Assembly: GCA_001899205.1 (NCBI GenBank)
Contig: MKVL01000015.1
Location: 244,705-308,704 of the forward strand
DNA length: 64,000 bases
Origin: Mesorhizobium sp. 65-26
GTDB lineage: Bacteria > Pseudomonadota > Alphaproteobacteria > Rhizobiales > Rhizobiaceae
Reading direction: 5' to 3'
This document shows positions 52,707 to 60,841 of the stretch, one piece after another. Position 1 is the stretch's first letter, and every line of letters starts with the position of its first letter. Made by a program: the position numbers and the translations under genes. The notes under the pieces were generated by a model. That model was not told the origin of the DNA. It was given only the letters and a program-made list of their open reading frames with translations, and did not search any database.

Positions 52707-53240
52707 GTGACGATGACCGACGACACAAGGCAGACCAAGCGGAAGGCGGCCGACGAGCAGTTGAGTCGCGATGAAGCGCTGGCCCGCTACGCTGCGACCG
52801 GATACGACCTTGACCTGCACCCTGCTCATATCGTACGGCGCGCCCATCAGCGCGCGACGTTGTGCTTCCAGCAGGAAATGGCCGGCGAGGATCTCTCGCC
52901 AACCCAGTACGCGGCCCTGGCCACTGTCTTGCGCTACGGTGAGGTTTCCCAGAACCATCTCGGGCGGCTGACGGCAATGGATCCGTCCACCATCAGCCTG
53001 GTGGTGCGCAAGCTCTTGCGGCAGGGGCTGGTCAAGCGCAGCGCCTCCAAGACCGACCAGCGCCTGGCCATCATCGCGCTCACCGACGCTGGCGTCCGCT
53101 ATACGCTCGATCGCCTGCACCGCAGCGTCGAGGTGGGACGCCGGCTGCTATCGCCGCTCTCGCCGGCCGAGCAGGCGACCCTTCTCAACCTGCTCCAGCG
53201 CATCAGCGGCGACGACCCGGGCGACACGGACGCCAAATGA
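52707..53240 (+). CDS. MarR-family regulator, NicR-like
   Basis: 177 aa from GTG 52707, with AGGAG at 52690-52694; ATG 52713 is possible. The segment LHPAHIVRRAHQRATLCFQQEM..LSPTQYAALATVLRYGEVSQNHLGRLTAMDPSTISLVVRKLL is typical of NicR-type MarR repressors of nicotinate genes. Wing SASKTDQRLAIIALT. Located between the amidohydrolase and enamidase-like genes, it probably represses one or more of the surrounding operons. Confidence 0.85.
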   Translation: MTMTDDTRQTKRKAADEQLSRDEALARYAATGYDLDLHPAHIVRRAHQRATLCFQQEMAGEDLSPTQYAALATVLRYGEVSQNHLGRLTAMDPSTISLVVRKLLRQGLVKRSASKTDQRLAIIALTDAGVRYTLDRLHRSVEVGRRLLSPLSPAEQATLLNLLQRISGDDPGDTDAK

Positions 53241-53344
53241 CCTTCTGACCCCAAACTAGAACGCAGCATACGGCGGACGCCACCGGGGTCGCTCGGCGGC
53301 GGGGTTCTCACCCCATGTCCGCGCCAGACGAAAGGAACCGTCCG

Positions 53345-54544
53345 ATGTCCTCCGAACCGCAAGCCAAGCCCGCCGCCGGCAAGACGGTCATCCGCAATGT
53401 CGGCCTGATGCTGAGCGGCGATATCGGTCGTCCGATCCTCGACGCCGACACCATCGTGGTGGTCGACGGTCTCATCGCCGCGGTCGGCAAGGAAAGCGAA
53501 CTCGATACGGCCGGCGCCACCAAGGTCATCGACGCGCAGGGCTGCGTCGTCACCCCCGGCCTCATCGACAACCACGTCCACACCGCCGCCGGCGACTGGA
53601 CGCCGCGCCAGAACCAGATCGGCTGGATCGATTCGACCGTGCATGGCGGCGTCACCACCATCATCTCGGCCGGCGAGGCGCACTATCCCGGCCGCCCGCG
53701 CGACATCGTCGGCATCAAGGCGCTCGGCATCGCCGCGCAGCGCAGCTTCGCCAATTTCCGCCCGAGCGGCATGAAGATCATCGCCGGCGCTCCCGTGCTG
53801 GAGCCCGGCATGACCGAGAATGACTTCCGCGAGCTCGCCGAAGCCGGCGTGACGCTGATCGGCGAGGTCGGGCTCGGCGGCGTGAAGGACGGCCCGACGG
53901 GTCGCCAGATGATCGCCTGGGCGCGCAAATACGGCATGACCTCGATGACCCATACCGGCGGTCCCTCGATTCCCGGTTCCGGCCGCATCGGCGCCGAGGT
54001 GGTGCTCGAGGTCGACGCCGACGTCGTGGCGCATGTCAATGGCGGTCCCACGGCGCTGCCCGACGACGAGATCCGCCGCATCTGCGAGGAGGGCACCCGC
54101 GCGCTCGAGATCGTCCACAACGGCAACCTGCGCACCGGCCTGTTTGTGCTCGGCATCGCCAAGGAACGCAACGAACTCGACCGCGTCATCCTCGGCACCG
54201 ATGGTCCCGCCGGCTCGGGCGTGCAGCCGCTCGGCATCCTGCGCACCATCTGCCACCTGGCCTCGCTCGGCGATGTGCCCACCGAAGTGGTCTTCTGCTT
54301 CGCCACCGGCAACACCGCGCGGGTTCGCAAGCTCGCCGACCGCGGCGTCATCGAAGCCGGCCGCGCCGCCGATCTCATCTTCATGGATCAGGCCGCCGGC
54401 GGCATTGGCAAGGATTTCCTGGAAAGCCTCGCGCTCGGCAACCTGCCGGGCATCGGCATGATCATGATCGACGGCGAGGTGCGCACCGCGCGCAGCCGCA
54501 ACACGCCGCCCGCCATCCGCGTACCCGAGATCGTCGCGGCCTGA
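53345..54544 (+). CDS. Enamidase-like amidohydrolase (6-oxo-1,4,5,6-tetrahydronicotinate hydrolase homologue)
   Basis: 399 aa from ATG 53345 with AAAGGA upstream. From memory of Eubacterium barkeri enamidase, extended similarity is clear: SGDIGRPILDADTIVVVDGL, HGGVTTIISAGEAHYPGRPRD, HTGGPSIPGSG, HVNGGPTALPDDEI and SRNTPPAIR. Amidohydrolase metal positions His77, His79, Glu174, His203, His230 and Asp286 are present. Enamidase hydrolyses 6-oxo-tetrahydronicotinate to 2-formylglutarate and ammonia. I infer ring opening of a reduced oxo-pyridine or a related cyclic enamide. A strong terminator follows. Confidence 0.83.
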   Translation: MSSEPQAKPAAGKTVIRNVGLMLSGDIGRPILDADTIVVVDGLIAAVGKESELDTAGATKVIDAQGCVVTPGLIDNHVHTAAGDWTPRQNQIGWIDSTVHGGVTTIISAGEAHYPGRPRDIVGIKALGIAAQRSFANFRPSGMKIIAGAPVLEPGMTENDFRELAEAGVTLIGEVGLGGVKDGPTGRQMIAWARKYGMTSMTHTGGPSIPGSGRIGAEVVLEVDADVVAHVNGGPTALPDDEIRRICEEGTRALEIVHNGNLRTGLFVLGIAKERNELDRVILGTDGPAGSGVQPLGILRTICHLASLGDVPTEVVFCFATGNTARVRKLADRGVIEAGRAADLIFMDQAAGGIGKDFLESLALGNLPGIGMIMIDGEVRTARSRNTPPAIRVPEIVAA

Positions 54545-54567
54545 TCCGCGTACCCGCCCTGAAACGA

Positions 54568-54609
54568 CAAAGCGGCCCCCAAATGCCATCTGGGGGCCGC
54601 TTTGTTTTT
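54568..54609 (+). terminator. Strong Rho-independent terminator
   Basis: CAAAGCGGCCCCCA (54568-54581) and TGGGGGCCGCTTTG (54591-54604) form a perfect 14-bp stem with a 9-base loop, followed by TTTTT (54605-54609). Ends the enamidase transcript. A second hairpin, GCCGCCCG/CGGGCGGC (54636-54643, 54648-54655), lies before the convergent DUF1185 gene and may end that transcript. Confidence 0.85.
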
Positions 54610-54667
54610 GCTTCGTCCTATTGGGTCCGGCGGGCGCCGCCCGTCGCCGGGCGGCATCCGGTCCGGT

Positions 54668-55252
54668 TCAGATCAGCCCGTCCTTGCCGACGACCTGTTC
54701 CTTGGCCAGCCCGCCGACGCGCGGGTGAGGCCGGCCCGAATCGGTGACGGCGATCGCCACGACGATCTCGTCGTCGCGCGGCGCGTCCGGCACGCGCACT
54801 TCCATGCCGTCGAAGTGGCTGCGAACCTTGGCGGCATCCTTGTGGCCGAGCGGGATGTCCAGCGGCACGCCGAGTCCGCCTCGCTTCTTCGACGACGGAA
54901 TGAGCGCCGCGCCGGTGCCGAGCACGTCGCGGAACGGCGCGCCGAGCTTGGGATGCAGGATGGCCGCGGCATGCTCCAGCTCGCCATTGGCGCCGACGGC
55001 GGCAGCCTTGCCGAAGCTCTCGATCTGGTCGCCCGGTATGCCGAGCGCCGCCACGGCGCGCTTCGGCAGGATGTCGCCGAGTTCGGCGCCGATGTCGCTG
55101 AGCGCGGAGAGATCGTCGACATAGCGCCCGGCGAACGGATTGCGGATGACGGCGACGGCGGCGGCGCGACGGGTCGGCGGATTGACCGGCTTGCCGCCTT
55201 CCTCGCGCGTTTCCTCGACGATGGTGATGATTCGACGGATCTCGACGCTCAT
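54668..55252 (-). CDS. DUF1185 / amino-acid-synthesis-family protein (second of tandem pair)
   Basis: 194 aa. Family blocks: AAVAVIRNPFAGRYVDDLS, GANGELEHAAAILHPKLG, ALIPSSKKRGGLGVPLDIPLGHKDAAKVRSHFDGMEV (as overlapping pieces) and DAPRDDEIVVAIAVT. The PF06684 name predicts amino acid synthesis, but I know of no firm biochemical function. It is a diverged paralogue of the upstream gene, which it overlaps by 4 bases (ATGA), so the two are co-translated and may form a mixed oligomer. Confidence 0.8.
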   Translation of the reverse strand: MSVEIRRIITIVEETREEGGKPVNPPTRRAAAVAVIRNPFAGRYVDDLSALSDIGAELGDILPKRAVAALGIPGDQIESFGKAAAVGANGELEHAAAILHPKLGAPFRDVLGTGAALIPSSKKRGGLGVPLDIPLGHKDAAKVRSHFDGMEVRVPDAPRDDEIVVAIAVTDSGRPHPRVGGLAKEQVVGKDGLI

Positions 55253-55833
55253 CTCAGGCCGTCCTCGCCCTTGATGTCCTTGGCTTCCAGGCCGCCGGCG
55301 CGGGCGTGCACGCGCGGACCCGTCGTCATGGCCAGCACAAGCAGCAGTTCGTTGGCGCGCGGCGCGTCGTTGATGCCCACCTCGATCGCGTCGAAATGGC
55401 TGCGCACATAGGATGCGTTGAGGTGCGTGACCGGGATGTCGATGCGCGCGCCGGGGCCGCCCACCTTCTTGGTCGACGGCACGATGGCCTTGGCGCCGCC
55501 GAGCAGTTCGCGCATCGCGTAGCCGCCCGGATTGTGCCACAGCGCGCCGTGCTCGAGTTCGCCGCCGCCGCCGACAATGGCGCCCTTGCCATAGCCCTCG
55601 ATCTTCGAGGCATCGCCGCCGAGCGCGTCGAGCAGGCGTCCCGCCATTTCAAGCCCGAGCGGCTTGAGGTCTTCCATGAAGCCGGTGATCTCTTCCACGT
55701 AGCGCCCGGCAAACGGGTTCTCGATCACTGCCAGCACCGCGCCGCGCTTGACCGGCTCGGCCCGGGCAGGTCCGCCCTCATGAAAAATCTCCTCGACCTG
55801 TACTACAAACTTCCTGACGACCGGCTTGGGCAT
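55249..55833 (-). CDS. DUF1185 / amino-acid-synthesis-family protein (first of tandem pair)
   Basis: 194 aa from ATG 55833, exactly the length of its neighbour. Blocks AVLAVIENPFAGRYVEEIT, GGGGELEHGALWHNPGGYAMREL, AIVPSTKKVGGPGARIDIPV and SHFDAIEVGINDAPRANELLL. Conserved His, Lys and acidic residues suggest an enzyme, but the reaction is unknown to me. Divergent from the BMP transporter operon; a perfect dyad lies 28 bases upstream. Confidence 0.8.
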   Translation of the reverse strand: MPKPVVRKFVVQVEEIFHEGGPARAEPVKRGAVLAVIENPFAGRYVEEITGFMEDLKPLGLEMAGRLLDALGGDASKIEGYGKGAIVGGGGELEHGALWHNPGGYAMRELLGGAKAIVPSTKKVGGPGARIDIPVTHLNASYVRSHFDAIEVGINDAPRANELLLVLAMTTGPRVHARAGGLEAKDIKGEDGLR

Positions 55834-55860
55834 CGGTTGCTCCCGACTATGGCATTGCGA

Positions 55861-55882
55861 AATTGTTAGAGTATCAACAATT
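55861..55882 (-). promoter_or_regulatory. Candidate operator upstream of the DUF1185 pair
   Basis: Perfect inverted repeat AATTGTT-N8-AACAATT, 28 bases before the ATG at 55833. Its left part ATTGTTAGA (55862-55870) also occurs at 45168-45176 in the Liv-type importer promoter. Suits a MarR-type dimer; the NicR-like protein at 52707 is a possible ligand. Confidence 0.45.
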
Positions 55883-55960
55883 ATCGATCCGGGCGCTTTG
55901 TCAAGCCGTCTCGGGCCGCAGTTTGCAAAACAAGCGCGTGGGACATCGCACGGCACCAGA

Positions 55961-56006
55961 TTGACAGGTCATTAGACCACTCATAAAGTCATATGATCAC
56001 CAACAA
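55961..56006 (+). promoter_or_regulatory. Promoter with 20-bp-spaced direct repeats (shared motif, copy 2)
   Basis: TTGACA (55961-55966), then TTAGACCACTCATAA (55972-55986) and TATGATCACCAACAA (55992-56006). Spacing of TTGACA and both repeats is identical to that at 45161-45206. CATAAA (55982-55987) is the corresponding -10 candidate. Drives the BMP-type transporter beginning at 56066. Confidence 0.6.
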
Positions 56007-56065
56007 GTTTTCCGGTACCCCTTGTGGGGCCGGCACTTGGGGCGACCTTCAACCAGGGGACTGAC

Positions 56066-57070
56066 ATGAAAAACATCCTTTCGAAGTGCATTATCACCGG
56101 CGCGGCGCTTGCCGCCTCGGTCAGCCTTGCCTGCGCGGAAACCAAGGTGTCCGTGGCCGCCATCTCCGGCTACTTCGCCCAGGGCTTCGGCGTTTCCATC
56201 GTCAACGGTCTCAACAAGGCCAAGACCGATTTCGGCATCGACCTCAAGCTGGTCGACACCGGCAACCGCGCCCTCGACTATGAAGAGCAGTTCGCCAACC
56301 TGGCGAAGGACGGCAAGTACGACCTCATCTTCGTCATGGGCTGGGAGCTGGTCGACGCGCTGCAGAAGGCCAGCCATGCCTATCCGAACCAGCGCTTCGT
56401 CTTCATCGACGGCGTGCTCGACAGCGACAAGATGATCTACGCCAACTTCGCCGAGGAGCAGGGCTCCTTCGTCGCCGGCGCGCTTGCCGGCATGATCGAG
56501 GCCAAGGGCAGCGCCTTCGACAAGATCGGCGACGGCAAGGCCATCGGCTTCGTCGGCGGCCGTGACATCCCGGTCATCCGCAACTTCCTCGGCGGCTACG
56601 AGCAGGGCGCGAAATACGCCGCTCCCGACATTGCCGTGAAGCCCGTTTTCGCCGGCACCTTCGATGACCCGGCCAAGGGCAGCGAGCTGACCCAGGCGCT
56701 CTACAATGAAGGCGCCGACATCGTCTACAACGTCGCCGGCCCGACGGGCGAGGGCGTCATGCAGGCCAGCGCCGCCGCCGACAAGTACTCGATCGGCGTC
56801 GACATCGACATGTGCTCCTCGGCTCCGGGCAACGTGCTCGCCTCGATGCTGAAGCGCGGCGACATCGCCGTCTACAGCCTGATCAAGGACGAGGTAGAAG
56901 GCCACAAGCTGACCGCCGGCACCCGCACCTTCGACCTCGCTTCGGGCGGCGTCGAGGTGAAGGTCTGCGACGACATCGCGCCGAAGATCCCCGAGGAGAT
57001 CAAGACCAAGCTCGACGCCATCAAGAAGGGCATCGTCGACGGCTCGATCAAGATCGCCAAGGCCAAGTAA
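56066..57070 (+). CDS. BMP-family nucleoside-binding lipoprotein/periplasmic protein
   Basis: 334 aa from ATG 56066 (AGGGGA upstream). Signal peptide of about 24 residues ending ACA-ET. BMP/PnrA fold: VSVAAISGYFAQGFGVSIVNGL, IFVMGWELVDAL, RFVFIDGVLDSD, EEQGSFVAGALAGM and GADIVYNVAGPTGEGVMQA. BMP proteins bind nucleosides in most characterised cases. Downstream genes encode the matching importer and two nucleoside hydrolases, supporting a nucleoside ligand. Confidence 0.9.
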   Translation: MKNILSKCIITGAALAASVSLACAETKVSVAAISGYFAQGFGVSIVNGLNKAKTDFGIDLKLVDTGNRALDYEEQFANLAKDGKYDLIFVMGWELVDALQKASHAYPNQRFVFIDGVLDSDKMIYANFAEEQGSFVAGALAGMIEAKGSAFDKIGDGKAIGFVGGRDIPVIRNFLGGYEQGAKYAAPDIAVKPVFAGTFDDPAKGSELTQALYNEGADIVYNVAGPTGEGVMQASAAADKYSIGVDIDMCSSAPGNVLASMLKRGDIAVYSLIKDEVEGHKLTAGTRTFDLASGGVEVKVCDDIAPKIPEEIKTKLDAIKKGIVDGSIKIAKAK

Positions 57071-57082
57071 GGCTTGAGCCTG

Positions 57083-57107
57083 CCCGGAGGCTGGTGCAGC
57101 CTCCGGG
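57083..57107 (+). other. Intercistronic hairpin after the BMP gene
   Basis: CCCGGAGGCT (57083-57092) and AGCCTCCGGG (57098-57107) form a perfect 10-bp stem with loop GGTGC and no T-run. It lies in the 158-base gap between the binding protein and the ATPase and may raise binding-protein mRNA relative to the membrane genes. Confidence 0.55.
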
Positions 57108-57228
57108 TCCTCTTGAAATCCGTGTTTCGGATGGGCCGGTTCGCCGGCTCGTTCAAATTTGTTTTCACGCAATTCCAGACGGCAGACCGTAGATTTTCCT
57201 GGAATTGCCCTGGAGCAGTGGAGCTTCC

Positions 57229-58812
57229 GTGTCCGAAGCGTCGCCATCCCCGGCACCAGCCACGCCGGCCGCCACCGCAGAGATGGCTGTCGAACTGATT
57301 GGCATCACGAAGCGGTTCAACGCCTTCGTCGCCAATGACAGCGTCTCGATCGCGGTGCGCCGTGGCGAGATCCACGCCATCATCGGCGAGAACGGCGCCG
57401 GCAAGACCACCCTGATGAACGTCCTGTTCGGCCTGCTGCAGCCCGACGAGGGCACGATCCGCATCGGCGGCCAGGACATGGTCATGGCCGATCCGGCCGC
57501 CGCCATCAATGCCGGGCTCGGCATGGTGCACCAGCACTTCAAGCTGGTTCCCTCGCTCTCCGTGGCGGACAACGTCTTCCTCGGCATGGAGATCCGCCGC
57601 AACGGGCTGATCGACCATGCAGCGCAGATCGAGAAGACGCGCGAACTGTCCGAGCGCTTCGGCCTGCGGGTCGACCCCACCGAGCGCGTCTCGCTGCTGT
57701 CGGTCGGCATCGAGCAGCGCATCGAAATCCTCAAGGTGCTGGCCCGCGGCGCGCGCACCATCATCCTGGACGAGCCGACGGCCGTGCTGACGCCCCAGGA
57801 AAGCCGCGAACTCTTCCAGACGCTGCGCGGCTTCGTCGCCGGTGGCATGACCGTCATCTTCATCTCCCATCACCTCGAGGAGGTGATGGAGGTTTCCGAC
57901 ACCGTCACCGTGCTGCGCCACGGCAAGCATGTCGCGACGCGCCCGACGGCCGAGCTGACCAAGGCCGATCTGGTGCGCATGATGGTCGGCCGCGATGTCA
58001 GCTTCGAGCGGCGACGCCGCGACAGGACGGCCGGCGAGGTCGTGCTCGATGTCAAGAACCTGTGGGCCCGCGACGATCGCCGGCTGCCGGCGCTGCGCGA
58101 TGCGAGCTTCACGGTGCGCGCCGGCGAGATCGTCGGCATCGCCGGCGTTGCCGGCAACGGCCAGACCGAGCTTGCCGAAGTGCTCGCCGGCCTGCGCCCC
58201 GCCAGCCATGGCTCGGCCATGCTCAAGGGCCGCGACCTGGCCACGCTGTCGCCGTCCCGGATCCGCGAGGCCGGCCTCGCCCATGTTCCCGGCGACCGCA
58301 TGGTGCGCGGTGTCGACGGCGGCGCCTCGATTTCGGCGAACCTGTTGATGGGCCGCCAGTCCAAGGCGCCATGGGCGCGCCACGGCGTCCTCGACTGGAA
58401 GGCCGCGGCCAGCCAGGCCGTCGACATGATCAAGCGTTTCGACATTCGCGCGCGCGGCCCGGAGGACACCGTCAAGCGGCTGTCCGGCGGCAACATCCAG
58501 AAAGTCGTGCTGGCGCGGGAATTCACCAACGACTCGGACTTCCTGCTCATCGACCAGCCGACGCGCGGCGTCGACATCGGCGCGCAGGAATCCATCCACG
58601 ACGAGATCATGCGCCAGCGCGCCGCGGGGCGCGCCGTTCTCGTCATATCGGTACAGCTCGATGAGCTCCTCACGCTCGCCGACCGTATCCTGGTCATGTT
58701 CAACGGCCGGATCATGGGCGAGGTCGAGGGCGATGGAGCCGACAGCGAAAGGATCGGCATGATGATGGCAGGTGTCGAAGCCGAGCCGGCGACAGGCGGA
58801 GCGGCATCATGA
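57229..58812 (+). CDS. Nucleoside/sugar ABC transporter ATP-binding protein (two-domain)
   Basis: 527 aa from GTG 57229 (GGAG 6 bases upstream); an upstream TTG at 57205 is less likely. First domain: Walker A GENGAGKTT, LSVGIEQRIEI, LDEPTAVLTP. Second domain has the degenerate Walker A GVAGNGQTE normal for this RbsA/NupO-like class, signature LSGGNIQKVVLARE and DQPTRGVDIGA. Partner of the two permeases that follow with overlaps of 4 and 13 bases. Confidence 0.92.
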   Translation: MSEASPSPAPATPAATAEMAVELIGITKRFNAFVANDSVSIAVRRGEIHAIIGENGAGKTTLMNVLFGLLQPDEGTIRIGGQDMVMADPAAAINAGLGMVHQHFKLVPSLSVADNVFLGMEIRRNGLIDHAAQIEKTRELSERFGLRVDPTERVSLLSVGIEQRIEILKVLARGARTIILDEPTAVLTPQESRELFQTLRGFVAGGMTVIFISHHLEEVMEVSDTVTVLRHGKHVATRPTAELTKADLVRMMVGRDVSFERRRRDRTAGEVVLDVKNLWARDDRRLPALRDASFTVRAGEIVGIAGVAGNGQTELAEVLAGLRPASHGSAMLKGRDLATLSPSRIREAGLAHVPGDRMVRGVDGGASISANLLMGRQSKAPWARHGVLDWKAAASQAVDMIKRFDIRARGPEDTVKRLSGGNIQKVVLAREFTNDSDFLLIDQPTRGVDIGAQESIHDEIMRQRAAGRAVLVISVQLDELLTLADRILVMFNGRIMGEVEGDGADSERIGMMMAGVEAEPATGGAAS

Positions 58813-59849
58813 GTGACAGGTTGCGTGCCGTTTACGGGCAGCTTCTCGCCGTCCTTTTCGCCCTCGCCATCGGCGCCGTGATCATCATCCTGGTGGATGA
58901 GAGCCCGGTGAAGGTGTTCATGACGCTGCTGCGCGGCGCCTTCGGCGACCAGTCCAAGATCGCCGGCACCCTCCTGCAGACCACGCCCATCCTGATCTGC
59001 GGCGTCGCCGCCTGCATCGGCCTGCGCGGCGGCATGTTCAACGTCGGCATCGAGGGACAGCTCTTCCTCGGCGGTTTCGCTGCCGCCTGGGTGGGCTTCG
59101 ACCTGCCGCTGCCGGCCGGCCTCCACATGCTGGTGGCCCTGGTGGTGGCGACCCTTGCCGGCGCCGCCTGGGTGTCCATCCCGGCCTTCTTCCGCGCCCG
59201 CTACAACACCAACGAGGTGGTCTCCACCATCCTGTCGAACTATGTCGCGGTGCTGCTGACCTCCTACTTCACGATCTTCCTGTTCAAGCGGCCCGGCGGC
59301 TGGTCGGAAACGCCGCCCATCCTGCCCACCGCCTACCTGCCCGAGCTGTTCTCCTTCTCGCGCCTCAACTGGGGCCTCATAATCGGGCTGGTGCTGGCGC
59401 TCTTCGTCGCCTGGTTCTTCCGCTACACCAGCAAGGGCTACTCCGTCTCGATGGTCGGCTCGGCGCCGAAGTTCGCCGAATATGGCGGTGTCGACGTCAA
59501 GCGGCAGGGCTTCCTGGTGCTGCTCGTCTCCGGCGCGGTCGGCGGCCTTGCCGGCGGCGTCGAGACGCTCGGCGTGCATCATCGCTTCATGGAGGGCTTC
59601 GCGCCCGGCTTCGGCTTCGACGGCCTGATCGCGGCCCTCCTCGCCAACGGTTCGCCCATCGGCACCATCGTCACGGCGCTGTTCTTCGGCGCGCTGCGCA
59701 GCGGCTCGCTGCTGCTCGAGGTCGAGACGACGGCGTCGCGCGAAATCATCACGGTCATCCAGGCCCTCATCATCCTCAGCGTATCCGCGCAGGTGCTGAT
59801 GAAGCGCCGCGGCGACAGCACGGCGGGAGAGCGTCGATGGAAGTTCTAG
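58809..59849 (+). CDS. Nucleoside-type ABC transporter permease (NupP-like)
   Basis: 346 aa, about eight to nine membrane segments. GLRGGMFNVGIEGQLFLGGF and RYNTNEVVSTILSNYVAVLL are family markers. ATGA overlap with the ATPase gene; its 3' end overlaps the second permease by 13 bases. Confidence 0.92.
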   Translation: MSDRLRAVYGQLLAVLFALAIGAVIIILVDESPVKVFMTLLRGAFGDQSKIAGTLLQTTPILICGVAACIGLRGGMFNVGIEGQLFLGGFAAAWVGFDLPLPAGLHMLVALVVATLAGAAWVSIPAFFRARYNTNEVVSTILSNYVAVLLTSYFTIFLFKRPGGWSETPPILPTAYLPELFSFSRLNWGLIIGLVLALFVAWFFRYTSKGYSVSMVGSAPKFAEYGGVDVKRQGFLVLLVSGAVGGLAGGVETLGVHHRFMEGFAPGFGFDGLIAALLANGSPIGTIVTALFFGALRSGSLLLEVETTASREIITVIQALIILSVSAQVLMKRRGDSTAGERRWKF

Positions 59850-60826
59850 ACAAGCTCCTCAACGTCGCGCTTCTGGTCGCGACGCTCAGGACCACCGCGC
59901 CGATCCTGCTGGTCGGCCTCGGCGGTTCCTTCACCACCAAGGCAGGCATCTTCAACATCGGCCTCGAGGGCCAGATGCTGGTCGGCGCGTTCTTCGCGGT
60001 GCTCGGCTCCATCTGGTCCGGCTCGGCCCTTGTCGGCGTGTTGTGCGGCGTGGCGGCGGCGCTCGTCTTCGCGCTCATCTTCGCGCTTCTGGTCGTCACC
60101 TTCCGCGCCAACGAGGTGGTGGTGGGCCTCGCGCTCAACATCCTCGCCGGCGGCATGACCATCTCGCTGATGAAGGCGATCTTCGGCACCCGCGGCTCGA
60201 TCGTCGGCCACGGCATCGTCGGCCTGCCCAAGGTGCAGATCCCGTGGGCCCGAGAACTGTTGGGATCATGGGCGCCGCTGATCTCCGGCTACACGCCCAT
60301 GGTCTACGTCGCCTTCATCGCCGTGCCGCTTCTGGTGCTGTTCTACAAGCGTACGAAGCTCGGCCTCTACATCCGCGTCGTCGGTGAAAAGCCCGAGGCG
60401 GCCGAGGCGCTGGGCATCTCCATCACCCGGGTCCGCTACATCGCCTCGCTGCTCTGCGGTCTGCTCGCGGGTCTTGCCGGCGCTCATCTGTCGCTGGGCT
60501 ACATCACCATGTTCACCGAGAACATGTCGTCGGGGCGCGGCTTCATGGCCGTGGCGATCCTGATCTTCTCCAACGGCGATCCGCTGAAGGTGCTGGGCGG
60601 CTGCCTGCTGTTCGGCTTCGCCGACGCCTTCTCGCTTCGGCTTCAGACCTTCGGCTTCCCGTCATACCTCATCCTGGCCGTGCCCTACGTGGTCGCGCTG
60701 GTGGCGCTGTTCGCGCTCTCCTATCGCGGCCGCCCGCGCATCATCCGCGAGACGCTCGACAGCATGAGGAAGCTGCTCTCGGTCGAGAACAAGCCGACGG
60801 AAAACGACAACACCCTCCCAAGGTAA
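59837..60826 (+). CDS. Nucleoside-type ABC transporter permease (NupQ-like)
   Basis: 329 aa. GGSFTTKAGIFNIGLEGQMLVGAF, FRANEVVVGLALNILAGG and VGEKPEAAEALGISITRVRY are typical. Completes the BMP-family importer; a nucleoside hydrolase starts 15 bases later. Confidence 0.92.
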   Translation: MEVLDKLLNVALLVATLRTTAPILLVGLGGSFTTKAGIFNIGLEGQMLVGAFFAVLGSIWSGSALVGVLCGVAAALVFALIFALLVVTFRANEVVVGLALNILAGGMTISLMKAIFGTRGSIVGHGIVGLPKVQIPWARELLGSWAPLISGYTPMVYVAFIAVPLLVLFYKRTKLGLYIRVVGEKPEAAEALGISITRVRYIASLLCGLLAGLAGAHLSLGYITMFTENMSSGRGFMAVAILIFSNGDPLKVLGGCLLFGFADAFSLRLQTFGFPSYLILAVPYVVALVALFALSYRGRPRIIRETLDSMRKLLSVENKPTENDNTLPR

Positions 60827-60841
60827 GGACGCAACACGCAT

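Noticed and set aside
53345-54544. Dihydroorotase, dihydropyrimidinase or imidazolonepropionase assignment
   Set aside because: Family-specific blocks such as HGGVTTIISAGEAHYPGRP and SRNTPP fit enamidase better; the pyrimidine enzymes' other pathway genes are absent.
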